Shown: in pieces, positions 18,132 to 25,307 of the stretch
How the letters are laid out: the number at the start of each line of letters is the position of its first letter
Position numbering within the stretch: the stretch's first letter is position 1
From: Microbacterium algeriense
Lineage (GTDB): Bacteria; Actinomycetota; Actinomycetes; Actinomycetales; Microbacteriaceae
NCBI RefSeq assembly: GCF_008868005.1
Contig: NZ_WAAO01000001.1
Location: 1,178,001-1,242,000 of the forward strand
Reading direction: 5' to 3'
DNA length: 64,000 bases
The notes under the pieces: generated by a model
The model's input: only the letters and a program-made list of their open reading frames with translations
Databases searched by the model: none
Told to the model about the DNA's origin: nothing
Program-made: the position numbers and the translations under genes

Positions 18132-19126
18132 GCGCGATGCCGGAGTTCGCGATGACCTACGTCGTCTACTGGCCCGAAGCCGGCGTACTGAAGGTGGGGC
18201 GTGCGTGGCGCTTCCACCGGGTGCAGATGATGACTCGCTCCGGCGGACACATCGTCGTGCTCGCCCGCGGCACCGACAAGACCTGGGAGGCCGAGGCGCT
18301 GCGCACGCTGCGCCGATGGTTCCCGCAGGCATTCAGCAACGAGGACGAAGCGCGCGAGCTGCTGTTCATGGGCCGCGGGTGGACCGAGTGCTTCGAGGTC
18401 GATGAGCACCACCTGCAGCTCGCCGTCGACCTGTGTTTCGAGGGATTCGCGAGAGGGAACGATCAAGGTGTCAACGAAGAACGTGCAACGGAAGATCAGC
18501 GCGGAGGATCTGCAGTTCCGGGGGTACCTGCGAGCCCCGATGGCGGCGAAGCCGACGGCGATCGGCCTCTGGCTGCACACCGACGGCCTCGGCCGCCGCG
18601 AGGTGGTTCCGGAGCTGCTCGCGGCCGCGATCTATCCCGGCGAGGCGGCGACCGAGCTCGTGCTCGAGCATCTGCTGATGCTGGACGAGTCCGGGTTCCT
18701 GGACTTCTACCAGGCCGATGGGACCGAGTATCTGGTGCTGCGGCGCCCGCTGAGGGTGGACGGTCGCCTCGCGTGGTCGAACTGTCCCGAGCCGCCTCAT
18801 CGCGAATCTTCGCGAACGTTCGCGGCTGTGGGGGGAGCGCGGGCGAGGGCGGGGGAGCGGGTGCGTGCCGAGCAGGCCGCGAGGGCGTCGGAGTGGGCGC
18901 AGTGGGCGGACGAGCACGAGAGCAAGCCCCAGCCGCCTCGGAGACCCCTTCTGCTGGATGCTCCGCCCATCGGATGCCCCGATCACCCCTTCGGCAGGTT
19001 CAAGGACTGCGGACCATGCGGCACCGCGCGCCGGCGTCACGATCGCTGGGTCCAGGAGGCCCGCTACGGCGAGCAGATGACCGACTACGAGCAGATCCGA
19101 GACGGAGAGGAGGTGTGGGGTGGTGA
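18128..19126 (+). CDS. GIY-YIG-like (T5orf172-type) protein with long overlapping read-through
   Basis: The open frame is 332 codons, but only the first ~113 look like real protein: YVVYWPEAGVLKVGRA resembles the GIY-YIG/T5orf172 core, followed by the E-containing helix (TWEAEALRTLRRWF). After about 18468 the translation becomes Arg/Gly/Pro-rich antisense-like text, exactly where the next gene starts in another frame. The natural product probably ends near 18470 and the stop has been lost, or the protein carries a disordered tail. Starts with ATGA overlap. Confidence 0.55.
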   Translation: MSAMPEFAMTYVVYWPEAGVLKVGRAWRFHRVQMMTRSGGHIVVLARGTDKTWEAEALRTLRRWFPQAFSNEDEARELLFMGRGWTECFEVDEHHLQLAVDLCFEGFARGNDQGVNEERATEDQRGGSAVPGVPASPDGGEADGDRPLAAHRRPRPPRGGSGAARGRDLSRRGGDRARARASADAGRVRVPGLLPGRWDRVSGAAAPAEGGRSPRVVELSRAASSRIFANVRGCGGSAGEGGGAGACRAGREGVGVGAVGGRAREQAPAASETPSAGCSAHRMPRSPLRQVQGLRTMRHRAPASRSLGPGGPLRRADDRLRADPRRRGGVGW

Positions 19127-19136
19127 CCCATTTTGA
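18468..19136 (+). CDS. Hypothetical phage protein, possible replication or regulatory factor
   Basis: 222 aa, GTG start with GAGAGGG ten bases upstream. The N-terminal ~110 residues look like a winged-helix domain (WLHTDGLGRREVVPELLAAA ... LVLEHLLMLDESGFLDFY), seen in phage replication/DnaT-like proteins. A charged helix follows, and the C-terminus holds a possible zinc knuckle (GCPDHPFGRFKDCGPCG). It overlaps the preceding open frame for 659 bases but has the better protein composition. Replication role is inferred from the fold pattern and nearby SSB. Confidence 0.7.
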   Translation: MSTKNVQRKISAEDLQFRGYLRAPMAAKPTAIGLWLHTDGLGRREVVPELLAAAIYPGEAATELVLEHLLMLDESGFLDFYQADGTEYLVLRRPLRVDGRLAWSNCPEPPHRESSRTFAAVGGARARAGERVRAEQAARASEWAQWADEHESKPQPPRRPLLLDAPPIGCPDHPFGRFKDCGPCGTARRRHDRWVQEARYGEQMTDYEQIRDGEEVWGGDPF

Positions 19137-19296
19137 CGCCCTCGCTGACTTCATCGAGATGACCGTCACAAGGTTCACGAAGGACCAGCAATTCCGGTTC
19201 CGCCTGATGGCTGAGGCCGACGCGACCCCGCGGGAGACCGCACGCAAGATCGCCGCGGAGGCACACGCCGCGGCACTGAGGAGGACAGCATCATGA
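19120..19296 (+). CDS. Small hypothetical phage protein
   Basis: 58 aa, GTG start six bases after GGAGAGGAGG; the next GTG is also possible. Acidic/basic helical protein (FIEMTVTRFTKDQQFRFRL ... ETARKIAAEAHAAAL). It overlaps the preceding gene's end and shares an ATGA junction with the next start, so it is a coupled operon member. Not recognised. Confidence 0.65.
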   Translation: MVTHFDALADFIEMTVTRFTKDQQFRFRLMAEADATPRETARKIAAEAHAAALRRTAS

Positions 19297-19496
19297 GCAC
19301 CAAGACGGTCTATCTGCACCTGAGGAAGGGCCCGGGCTACGGCCGCTTCTCGGTCGTGAAGATCGCGAAGACCCGGGATGCGGCGACGCGCGACGGTGAT
19401 GTCGTCATGCCTCTCGAGATTGAGTTGCCGCACGACTTCTTCGAGCGCGCCGCCATCCGGGTGCATGTCGAGCCGATGGCGGGGGAGAAGTGCTGA
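19293..19496 (+). CDS. Small hypothetical phage protein
   Basis: 67 aa. Mixed beta protein ([35 protein letters not shown]). Coupled at both ends: ATGA with the previous gene and TGATG with ssb. Not recognised; perhaps an accessory to SSB. Confidence 0.72.
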   Translation: MSTKTVYLHLRKGPGYGRFSVVKIAKTRDAATRDGDVVMPLEIELPHDFFERAAIRVHVEPMAGEKC

Positions 19497-19963
19497 TGGT
19501 CGGCGAGACCGTGATCACCGTCGTCGGCAACCTGACAGCCGACCCCGAGCTGCGGTATACGCAGAACGGCCTCCCGGTGGCAAACTTCACCATCGCGAGC
19601 ACGCCGCGGACGATGAAGGACGGCGAGTGGACGGACGGCGACCCGCTCTTCCTCCGCGCGAGCGTCTGGCGAGAGGTCGCCGAGCACGTCGCCAGCAGCC
19701 TGACGAAGGGCATGCGCGTGGTCGCGCAGGGTCGCCTTCGGCAGCGCTCGTACCAGGACCGTGAGGGCAACCCGCGCACCGCGATCGAGCTCGAGGTGGA
19801 CGAGATCGGCCCCTCGCTCCGCTACGCGACGGCGCATGTCACCCGCGCCGCGCGCACCGATGGACAGAGACCGGCGGCGCCCGCTCCGGCACAGGAGCAG
19901 TGGGCGACCTCCGAGCCGCCCGCGGATGGGGGATGGACCTATGGTGACGACACACCGTTCTGA
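19496..19963 (+). CDS. ssb: Single-stranded DNA-binding protein
   Basis: 155 aa; ATG 8-9 bases after GGGGGAG. OB-fold text typical of bacterial [61 protein letters not shown] and [21 protein letters not shown] Pro/Ala/Gln-rich linker leads to an acidic end YGDDTPF, close to the canonical DDDIPF tail that recruits partners. It protects ssDNA in phage replication/recombination. Confidence 0.94.
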   Translation: MVGETVITVVGNLTADPELRYTQNGLPVANFTIASTPRTMKDGEWTDGDPLFLRASVWREVAEHVASSLTKGMRVVAQGRLRQRSYQDREGNPRTAIELEVDEIGPSLRYATAHVTRAARTDGQRPAAPAPAQEQWATSEPPADGGWTYGDDTPF

Positions 19964-20870
19964 TTTGGTCGACGAGATCGAGAAGGCGCTTCGTGATGAG
20001 GCGTACGACGGCGGGTTCGGGTACATGGGCGACGAGCAGTTCACGGCCTACGTGCGCACTCTGGCGGTGGCGGCGGCGAAGGTCGTGGAGGAGGCGCACA
20101 CCCCCACCGCTGGATCTTGCTGGGATGCCGCACCGCTCGTCGTCCGAGCGGGTGAGTGCGATCCGGCGCCGACGCTGTGCGAGCTCACGGCAGGGCACCA
20201 GGGCGCGCATCGCTCGGGGCAGACGGAATGGATGCACACACGCCCCCTCACCCCGACCGACGACGAGCGGGAAGCGCTGCGAGCTGAGGCGGAGAAGGTG
20301 CAACGAGCCGCGTGGGCAGAGATCCACGGGCAAGACCCGAGCCGCACGTACAGCGTCGCGGAGGTGAAGCGGCTCGTCTACTCGTTCGACAACGTGCTCT
20401 CGTCCGCTCTCCGTCGTTTCGACGTACCCGAGCCGAGCGCAGAGGCGACTCTTTCCGAAGTGCGATCGCATGCCGAGCGCTTCGCGAGCCGTCCCCCGAC
20501 ATCGCCGTACTCGATGGGTCTGCGTGACGCGTGGCGCACGATCTTGCGGAAGATCGACGGCATCCCTACCGGTGCCGAGGTACCGGAGCCGAGCGCCGAC
20601 ACCTGCGAGCACTGCGGTAGGCCAGACGGCAATCACATGCTGATCGAGCCCCGACTCACCATCAAGCTCGCACCGGAGCCACAGGGCGAACCGTCCGACG
20701 CGCGGCGTACCGAGATCGAAGCTCGCGCGCTCGAAGGGTTCCTGGGGAAGCTCGCTGGTGACGGCGCGTACACGCTCGACTTCTCGTCCGCGGCGAACCT
20801 GCACGATCACATCGCGCAGCTGCTGAAGCGCGACATCGCCGCTCTGCGTGCTGCCGGGGGTGTGCGATGA
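19941..20870 (+). CDS. Hypothetical phage protein with zinc-knuckle-like motif
   Basis: 309 aa from ATG 19941, which lies inside the ssb tail codons. Long helical charged regions, a His/Cys-containing middle ([19 protein letters not shown]) and a C-x-x-C...H pattern ([13 protein letters not shown]) near residue 225. Similar multi-fragment proteins in actinophage early regions have no known function. Coupled (ATGA) to the next gene. Confidence 0.72.
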   Translation: MVTTHRSDLVDEIEKALRDEAYDGGFGYMGDEQFTAYVRTLAVAAAKVVEEAHTPTAGSCWDAAPLVVRAGECDPAPTLCELTAGHQGAHRSGQTEWMHTRPLTPTDDEREALRAEAEKVQRAAWAEIHGQDPSRTYSVAEVKRLVYSFDNVLSSALRRFDVPEPSAEATLSEVRSHAERFASRPPTSPYSMGLRDAWRTILRKIDGIPTGAEVPEPSADTCEHCGRPDGNHMLIEPRLTIKLAPEPQGEPSDARRTEIEARALEGFLGKLAGDGAYTLDFSSAANLHDHIAQLLKRDIAALRAAGGVR

Positions 20871-21235
20871 GCGACTACACGCCGACGATGGAACGGCTGC
20901 GCGCCGATTACCTGCGGATGCGGGCCGAACGCTTCGGGTTCACGGACCTCTACGCGGCGGAATGGGATCGCGCGCTGGCTGCTCACGATGCCGAGGTGCG
21001 GGCTGGTGTCGTAACCGAGGAACCCGAATGGGAATACGGCGTGAGGCTGCACCCGGACATTGAGTACAAGCCGAACGAGAACCGGGCGACCTACACGCCA
21101 CCCACTACGCCTCACACGTCACTTGAGCGGGCACAGGAGATGGCGGGGCTGAATCCTCGCTACCGAGCCACCTATCACCGTCGCCGCAAGGCTGGCCCGT
21201 GGGTGCCGGTGAAGCAGGAAGGAGCGGAGAAGTGA
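20867..21235 (+). CDS. Hypothetical phage protein
   Basis: 122 aa, ATGA overlap with the previous gene. N-terminal helices (LRADYLRMRAERFGFTDLYAAEW) and a C-terminus rich in Pro, Thr and Arg. Not recognised. Last gene of this rightward run before two genes on the other strand. Confidence 0.72.
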   Translation: MSDYTPTMERLRADYLRMRAERFGFTDLYAAEWDRALAAHDAEVRAGVVTEEPEWEYGVRLHPDIEYKPNENRATYTPPTTPHTSLERAQEMAGLNPRYRATYHRRRKAGPWVPVKQEGAEK

Positions 21236-21240
21236 ACTCG

Positions 21241-21561
21241 CTATCCGCGTTCCGGATGCTGGCCAGCGATGTGCTTGGGCTTCAGAGAACGATCGTGAGG
21301 CGCAGTAAGCGTCTCACCGCCGTCGTCAGCCCAGTGTTCGGTAGCGTCCCGATCGGACCTATCGTCTGCGGCCGCACGGGCAGCCTCCTCCTCCTTCCCG
21401 CTTCGGCCGATGATCTCGCGGATCTTCTCTCCGGTCGTTCCCGTCGCGCTTTCAACGGCCGTCGTCGCATCGTTGACTTTGCGTTCGACCGCGTCCACCA
21501 CGCGCTGGGTGAGATGCGAGGCGCCTTCAGACGCCGCCTTGATGTGGTCTCCAACAGACAT
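21241..21561 (-). CDS. CsbD/YtxH-like amphipathic stress-type protein (moron candidate)
   Basis: 106 aa, ATG with GAAGGAG upstream. Low-hydrophobicity amphipathic helices with repeated Ala/Val/Glu/Lys (ASHLTQRVVDAVERKVNDAT, TTGEKIREIIGRSG), like CsbD or late-embryogenesis-type stress proteins. Minus strand, against the phage early genes. With the next gene it forms a small opposite-strand pair that may be expressed in the lysogen. Function inferred only by composition. Confidence 0.65.
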   Translation of the reverse strand: MSVGDHIKAASEGASHLTQRVVDAVERKVNDATTAVESATGTTGEKIREIIGRSGKEEEAARAAADDRSDRDATEHWADDGGETLTAPHDRSLKPKHIAGQHPERG

Positions 21562-21605
21562 GGCATTGCTCCTTCGTTATCTCCGCCGGGATCGGCGGAG
21601 CACGT

Positions 21606-21776
21606 TCAGGGCCCGGAGGGACCGTTACGGCTGCGGTTCCTCAAGAGCCCGAAGATCACAGTGCCGACGAACAGGATGATTCCGATGATTGCCAGCCAGA
21701 GCAGGCCCTTGATGGCGAAACCGACAACGGCCAGGACGGCCCACACGATGAGCAAGATGACGAGGACGGTCCACAT
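21606..21776 (-). CDS. Small hydrophobic membrane protein
   Basis: 56 aa, nearly all membrane: two helices (MWTVLVILLIVWAVLAVVGF and LLWLAIIGIILFVGTVIFGLL) and a basic tail. Resembles the short 'hydrophobic protein' family common in actinobacterial chromosomes. A GTG three codons upstream (21785) is an alternative start. It lies 44 bases upstream of the CsbD-like gene on the same strand, so the two are probably co-transcribed and may be host-derived cargo. Confidence 0.7.
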   Translation of the reverse strand: MWTVLVILLIVWAVLAVVGFAIKGLLWLAIIGIILFVGTVIFGLLRNRSRNGPSGP

Positions 21777-21913
21777 GTTGCTCACGCTACGCGCATCCGC
21801 ACCCGATAGATACGGGTTCTGGATTCAGCCCAGCAAGCGCACCAAGATGAGGACCCATCGCATGGTCATCACCGAACCGGTTCCTGCGCTGCCGTCAGCG
21901 GAAGGAATCGCCG

Positions 21914-22702
21914 ATGTCTGACCGTCACTGCATCCGGGGGTGCGTGCGCCCCGGCGAGCACTATGCCGCGTGCCAGTTCAGCGGGCCCGACTACCTGGGC
22001 GCGTTCCGGTGCGATGGTTGCGCGCCGCGCGAGTGCCGGGACGGGTCGCTGATCTGTGACCGCTGCTTCGGCCGGATGCGTGCGCTGCTCGCCGACGGCC
22101 CTGACCTGATCGGGCGGGTGCGGTCGCTGGCGGATCCGATGAAGGCCACGCCGACGGACAAGGCGCCGGGAGGGCGCTCGTCGGCGTCCGAGCCGCCGGC
22201 ACCGATCGATGCGGACCTCGTAGATGCGCTGGCCGTGCTGAACAGGCTCGAGCCGTGGTGGCACGTCACCCTGTCGGACTACTCGAACGACCTCGAGGTC
22301 ATCACATGGCTGGGCGAGGTCGTGCTGGACCGGCACCCGGAGATCGCGGGGGAGCGCGACGGGTGGTCGGTCGCCGACGCGATGGCGAAGTGGGGAGTCG
22401 AGCGCCGCACCGACGTCCACGTCTTCCCCGACGAAGACCCAGGGCACGAGCCCGAGAGCGCGCCCGTCCGCGAGTGGTACGACCCGCTGCTTACGCTCGA
22501 GCAGGCCGCGAAGCGCGCGAAGGTATCACAACGGCAGACACGCCGGTGGGTCGAGAAGGACGAGCTGACCGTGGTCGCGCAGCACCGGGGACCGCGGGGG
22601 ACGGTCATGAAGTACGTCTACGCCTCGGCTGTCGACAGCGTGGCGGCAAAAATGCGCGATCGACAGGAATCGACTCGCTTCGCAACGCCGCAGGGCGGGT
22701 AG
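21914..22702 (+). CDS. Zinc-finger plus HTH phage protein
   Basis: 262 aa, ATG after GGAAGGAATCGCCG. The N-terminus has many Cys/His (HCIRGCVRPGEHYAACQF, CDGCAPRECRDGSLICDRC), as in zinc ribbons of actinophage replication-associated proteins. The C-terminus carries a MerR/sigma-like HTH (LTLEQAAKRAKVSQRQTRRWVEKDEL). It may be a late-gene transcription activator given its position ahead of the structural genes; this is inference. Confidence 0.78.
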   Translation: MSDRHCIRGCVRPGEHYAACQFSGPDYLGAFRCDGCAPRECRDGSLICDRCFGRMRALLADGPDLIGRVRSLADPMKATPTDKAPGGRSSASEPPAPIDADLVDALAVLNRLEPWWHVTLSDYSNDLEVITWLGEVVLDRHPEIAGERDGWSVADAMAKWGVERRTDVHVFPDEDPGHEPESAPVREWYDPLLTLEQAAKRAKVSQRQTRRWVEKDELTVVAQHRGPRGTVMKYVYASAVDSVAAKMRDRQESTRFATPQGG

Positions 22703-22717
22703 GGCAGAATCGCAATC

Positions 22718-23167
22718 ATGGGTAGACGGCAGACGGATGCGCGGCTCGGCCCGATCGCCACCGTCGCGGTGTGGGTGGTCGCTTTCGCCATCGTGGCAAC
22801 CATCGGCGGCCTGATCGCGCAGGCACGAGGAGACGCCCGAGACGCCGACTTCGCGGCACGTTCAGGCTCGGTGGACGTGCCGCTATCGGGAGAGATGTCG
22901 AACGAGCAGGTGACGGTAGTCAGTGCGGTACTCACGACGGACGCCGAGTCATACACGACGACCATGACCGTGAGGGTCACCGCAGGGCCGGCAGCCTCGA
23001 ACCGCAACCCTCCGATCCGGATCACCACCCCGATGGTGACCTGTGAGACCACGCGGGCGTGGCTGTGGAATCTCGATCAGGACGACCTGCCGATGAAGTG
23101 CGACCGCCACCTACATAAGGACGAACTCGACGGCGTCGGGAGCGGCGTCGTCGAGATCGGCCGCTGA
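22718..23167 (+). CDS. Single-TM secreted-domain protein
   Basis: 149 aa. One TM helix (about residues 12-35, IATVAVWVVAFAIVATIGGL) and a beta-rich outside domain with two cysteines (TPMVTCETTRAW, LPMKCDRHL) that could form a disulfide. Unknown. It could act at the envelope in superinfection exclusion, but nothing specific is visible. Confidence 0.68.
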   Translation: MGRRQTDARLGPIATVAVWVVAFAIVATIGGLIAQARGDARDADFAARSGSVDVPLSGEMSNEQVTVVSAVLTTDAESYTTTMTVRVTAGPAASNRNPPIRITTPMVTCETTRAWLWNLDQDDLPMKCDRHLHKDELDGVGSGVVEIGR

Positions 23168-23253
23168 ACGGGGCTCGACAACCTCCCGCGTGTTCTCCGG
23201 TGTGTCCGGATCTGGTGCTAGGCTGTGCCTTGCACCAGAACTGAACCTACAGA

Positions 23254-23287
23254 ACGCCTCAGCCCTCGCGGCTGGGGCGTTTTGCTT
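23254..23287 (+). terminator. Rho-independent terminator
   Basis: ACGCCTCAGCC (23254-23264) pairs with GGCTGGGGCGT (23270-23280) with one G-T pair, a 5-nt loop and TTTTGC after. It closes the early/middle transcript before the HNH and packaging genes. Confidence 0.85.
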
Positions 23288-23307
23288 TGCACGGTCGGGG
23301 GTCCACG

Positions 23308-23775
23308 ATGACGCGATCCGCCGTGCTCGAGAGGTTGCGCCGTGCGTACATCGTTGACGAGTCGGGATGCTGGCTCTGGACGCGGTCGGTGCAGACGGCC
23401 GGGTACGGTCAGATACTCGTTGAGGGTCGTCGATGGCTCGCCCACCGGCTGATCTACACGCTGCTCGTCGGCGAGATCCCGGAGGGCATGGTCGTCGATC
23501 ACGTCTGCCGCACGCGGCGATGCGTCAACCCCGCTCACCTGCAGGTCGTGACGGTCAAGCAGAACTGTGAACACCGCGCCGGCAGCACTTCGGGCGGATC
23601 GGGAGTGCGCGGCGTGACCCGCGATAGGCGCACCGGGCGATGGCTCGCTCAGGTGAAGCACAACCGTGTCAGCCACTTCGTAGGCCGCTTCGATCGCCTC
23701 GAAGATGCAGCTCTCGCGGTCGCGTCGAAGCGTCGAGAGCTCTTCACCAACAGCTTGGCCGACAAGGCCGCATAG
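23308..23775 (+). CDS. HNH endonuclease with AP2-like DNA-binding domain (homing type)
   Basis: 155 aa. HNH_3-type core: CWLWTRSVQTAGYG, WLAHRLIYTLLVGEIPEGMVVDHVCRTRRCVNPAHLQVVT. After a short linker the C-terminus (GVRGVTRDRRTGRWLAQV ... VGRFDRLEDAALAV) is an AP2/ERF-like beta domain found in mobile HNH nucleases. It sits alone after a terminator, like a free-standing homing endonuclease. Confidence 0.9.
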   Translation: MTRSAVLERLRRAYIVDESGCWLWTRSVQTAGYGQILVEGRRWLAHRLIYTLLVGEIPEGMVVDHVCRTRRCVNPAHLQVVTVKQNCEHRAGSTSGGSGVRGVTRDRRTGRWLAQVKHNRVSHFVGRFDRLEDAALAVASKRRELFTNSLADKAA

Positions 23776-23959
23776 ACCGGCGCGGGCGGCGGGGTCTGGA
23801 AAGGCCCGGGCGCGCGGTACCCAGCCCGCAGGGGCGCCCCTGGCACGAGTAAGCCGCCGCCCACGTCCGATCATCTTCCGGCCTGCGTTCGCTGCGGCGC
23901 ACATCGTTCACGCGCGCAAGCCGAGCGAGCCGGACATCTTCACCGTGGGAGGCCGCCTG

Positions 23960-24265
23960 ATGGGCAGTCGATCGATCCGAGATGGCAGGGGTCACCGTGC
24001 CTACCGTCGCAAGCAGGCCGCCTTGAAGCGCCGCACGAAGGTCGAGGACCTGCCCTGTGGGTACGGATCACCCTCGGGGTGGGGTTGCGGCGAGCACATC
24101 GACACCGACCTGCCTGCCGAGCACCGCATGTCGTTCACCGCTGACCATGACGAGGCGATCGACAACGGCGGTTCACTCGTCGCGCAGGTGCTCGTGCCGA
24201 TGCACCGCAGCTGCAACAGCCGGAAGTCGAACCACGCCGCGACCGAGATCTGGGCGGCAACGTAG
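23960..24265 (+). CDS. HNH endonuclease of the packaging module
   Basis: 101 aa, ATG 7-8 bases after GGGAGG. HNH signature SFTADHDEAIDNGG and LVPMHRSCNSRKSN near the C-terminus; basic N-terminus. In HK97-like and many actinobacterial cos phages a small HNH protein is encoded just upstream of terminase and is needed for cos cleavage. The same order here (HNH, two small genes, TerS, TerL) supports that role. Confidence 0.88.
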   Translation: MGSRSIRDGRGHRAYRRKQAALKRRTKVEDLPCGYGSPSGWGCGEHIDTDLPAEHRMSFTADHDEAIDNGGSLVAQVLVPMHRSCNSRKSNHAATEIWAAT

Positions 24266-24279
24266 ACCGGGAGGTCACC

Positions 24280-24621
24280 ATGAACACGAGTAGCCGCGTC
24301 GACGTCGTGCTCGCCGAGGGGAAGCCCACGGCCGCCGCCGTCGAGCACACCGTGACCGAGCCGGTCGAGACTGCCGACGTCGCCCCTGACCCGTCCCGCC
24401 GCACCATCGTGCTCGCGCTGACGAAGCAGGAGGGACGCGAGACCGCCGAGGCACTGGGCATCGAGCCCGTCGCCATCGTCACGCCACGCAGGCCTCATGC
24501 CTCGGTCGGCATCGTCGCCGACGCGATCATCGAAGCGCCCGGCCTCGACCGTGCCGTGGTCGACGAGCTGATGGTGAACGCTGGCCCGTCGCTCGCTACG
24601 TCCACCGTGGATGCGTCATGA
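24280..24621 (+). CDS. Hypothetical protein
   Basis: 113 aa, ATG after GGGAGGTCACC. Val/Ala/Glu-rich with hints of an alternating beta/alpha fold (IVLALTKQEGRETAEALGIEPVAIVTP). Not recognised. Coupled by ATGA to the next tiny membrane protein, upstream of the terminase genes. Confidence 0.72.
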   Translation: MNTSSRVDVVLAEGKPTAAAVEHTVTEPVETADVAPDPSRRTIVLALTKQEGRETAEALGIEPVAIVTPRRPHASVGIVADAIIEAPGLDRAVVDELMVNAGPSLATSTVDAS

Positions 24622-24731
24622 CCCCGTGGGGCCTCATCGTCTGGGCTCTGGCGGCCGCTGCGTCGCTCGTCATCATCGGATTCGGTGTCGCGTTCGCCTG
24701 GGGCCTGATCAAGGCCGCACGGCTCCTCTGA
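24618..24731 (+). CDS. 37-residue single-TM protein
   Basis: ATG overlapping the previous stop. Almost entirely one TM helix (WGLIVWALAAAASLVIIGFG) with a short basic end. Similar tiny membrane proteins are common in phages; role unknown. Confidence 0.65.
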   Translation: MTPWGLIVWALAAAASLVIIGFGVAFAWGLIKAARLL

Positions 24732-24881
24732 CACCTCAGACCAATCACCCCACCCGGGTCGACCCGCGGATCGTCAAAAAATCCAGGGTCGGCCCGGGGC
24801 TGCCAGCCTCCCGCGCGGTCCTGGCAGCTCTCTCCGCAGGTAAGAACGCGGGATGGGGGAATTGGGGAGTCAGGGGGAGTT
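24732..24881. other. Non-coding gap before terminase; candidate cos/packaging region
   Basis: 150 bases without a gene between two coupled small genes and TerS. It holds GCTGCCAG (24799-24806) inverted against CTGGCAGC (24821-24828), plus GC-rich direct-repeat-like text (GGGTCGACCC, GGGTCGGCCC). Cos sites of HNH-terminase phages lie in this position. No cohesive-end sequence can be read from a prophage. Confidence 0.35.
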
Positions 24882-25307
24882 ATGGGACGTCCCAAGGCGC
24901 CCTGTGGCACCGACGCGGCCTACCGCCGACACCTCCGCGAGGGCGTCGAGGTCGACGAGGCGTGCCGCCGCGCTCACACCGAAGCCGGCCGGAAGCCATC
25001 GAAGCGGTCGAAGCCGCGCGCGCCCCGGTCGCCGGCGTTCGTGCCGACCGCTGACGCTCCTCCAAGCGATAACGCCGAGCAGCCGGACGACATGAAGCTC
25101 ATCGTCGACACGCTGCGCACCGCGTTCACGACGATCGCCGCATCAGACCCGACCCGGCTCGCTCCGATCTCCCGCGAATTCCGCGCCGCCGTCGAGGCCA
25201 CGCGCGGCCCCGCGGATGCGCCGAAGGAGCTCAGCCTTGCCGACCAACTCGCCCAAGCCCGCGCTGCTCGGGCTGCAAGAACCGCGGGTTCGGGCGCTAC
25301 CGGCTAG
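24882..25307 (+). CDS. Terminase small subunit
   Basis: 141 aa. The N-terminus (MGRPKAPCGTDAAYRRHLREG, then EVDEACRRAHTEAGR) matches the short Cys-containing actinophage TerS/DNA-binding pattern. A basic Pro-rich linker follows, then a C-terminal helix that would oligomerise. It recognises the packaging site and feeds DNA to TerL, whose gene overlaps its 3' end. Confidence 0.78.
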   Translation: MGRPKAPCGTDAAYRRHLREGVEVDEACRRAHTEAGRKPSKRSKPRAPRSPAFVPTADAPPSDNAEQPDDMKLIVDTLRTAFTTIAASDPTRLAPISREFRAAVEATRGPADAPKELSLADQLAQARAARAARTAGSGATG

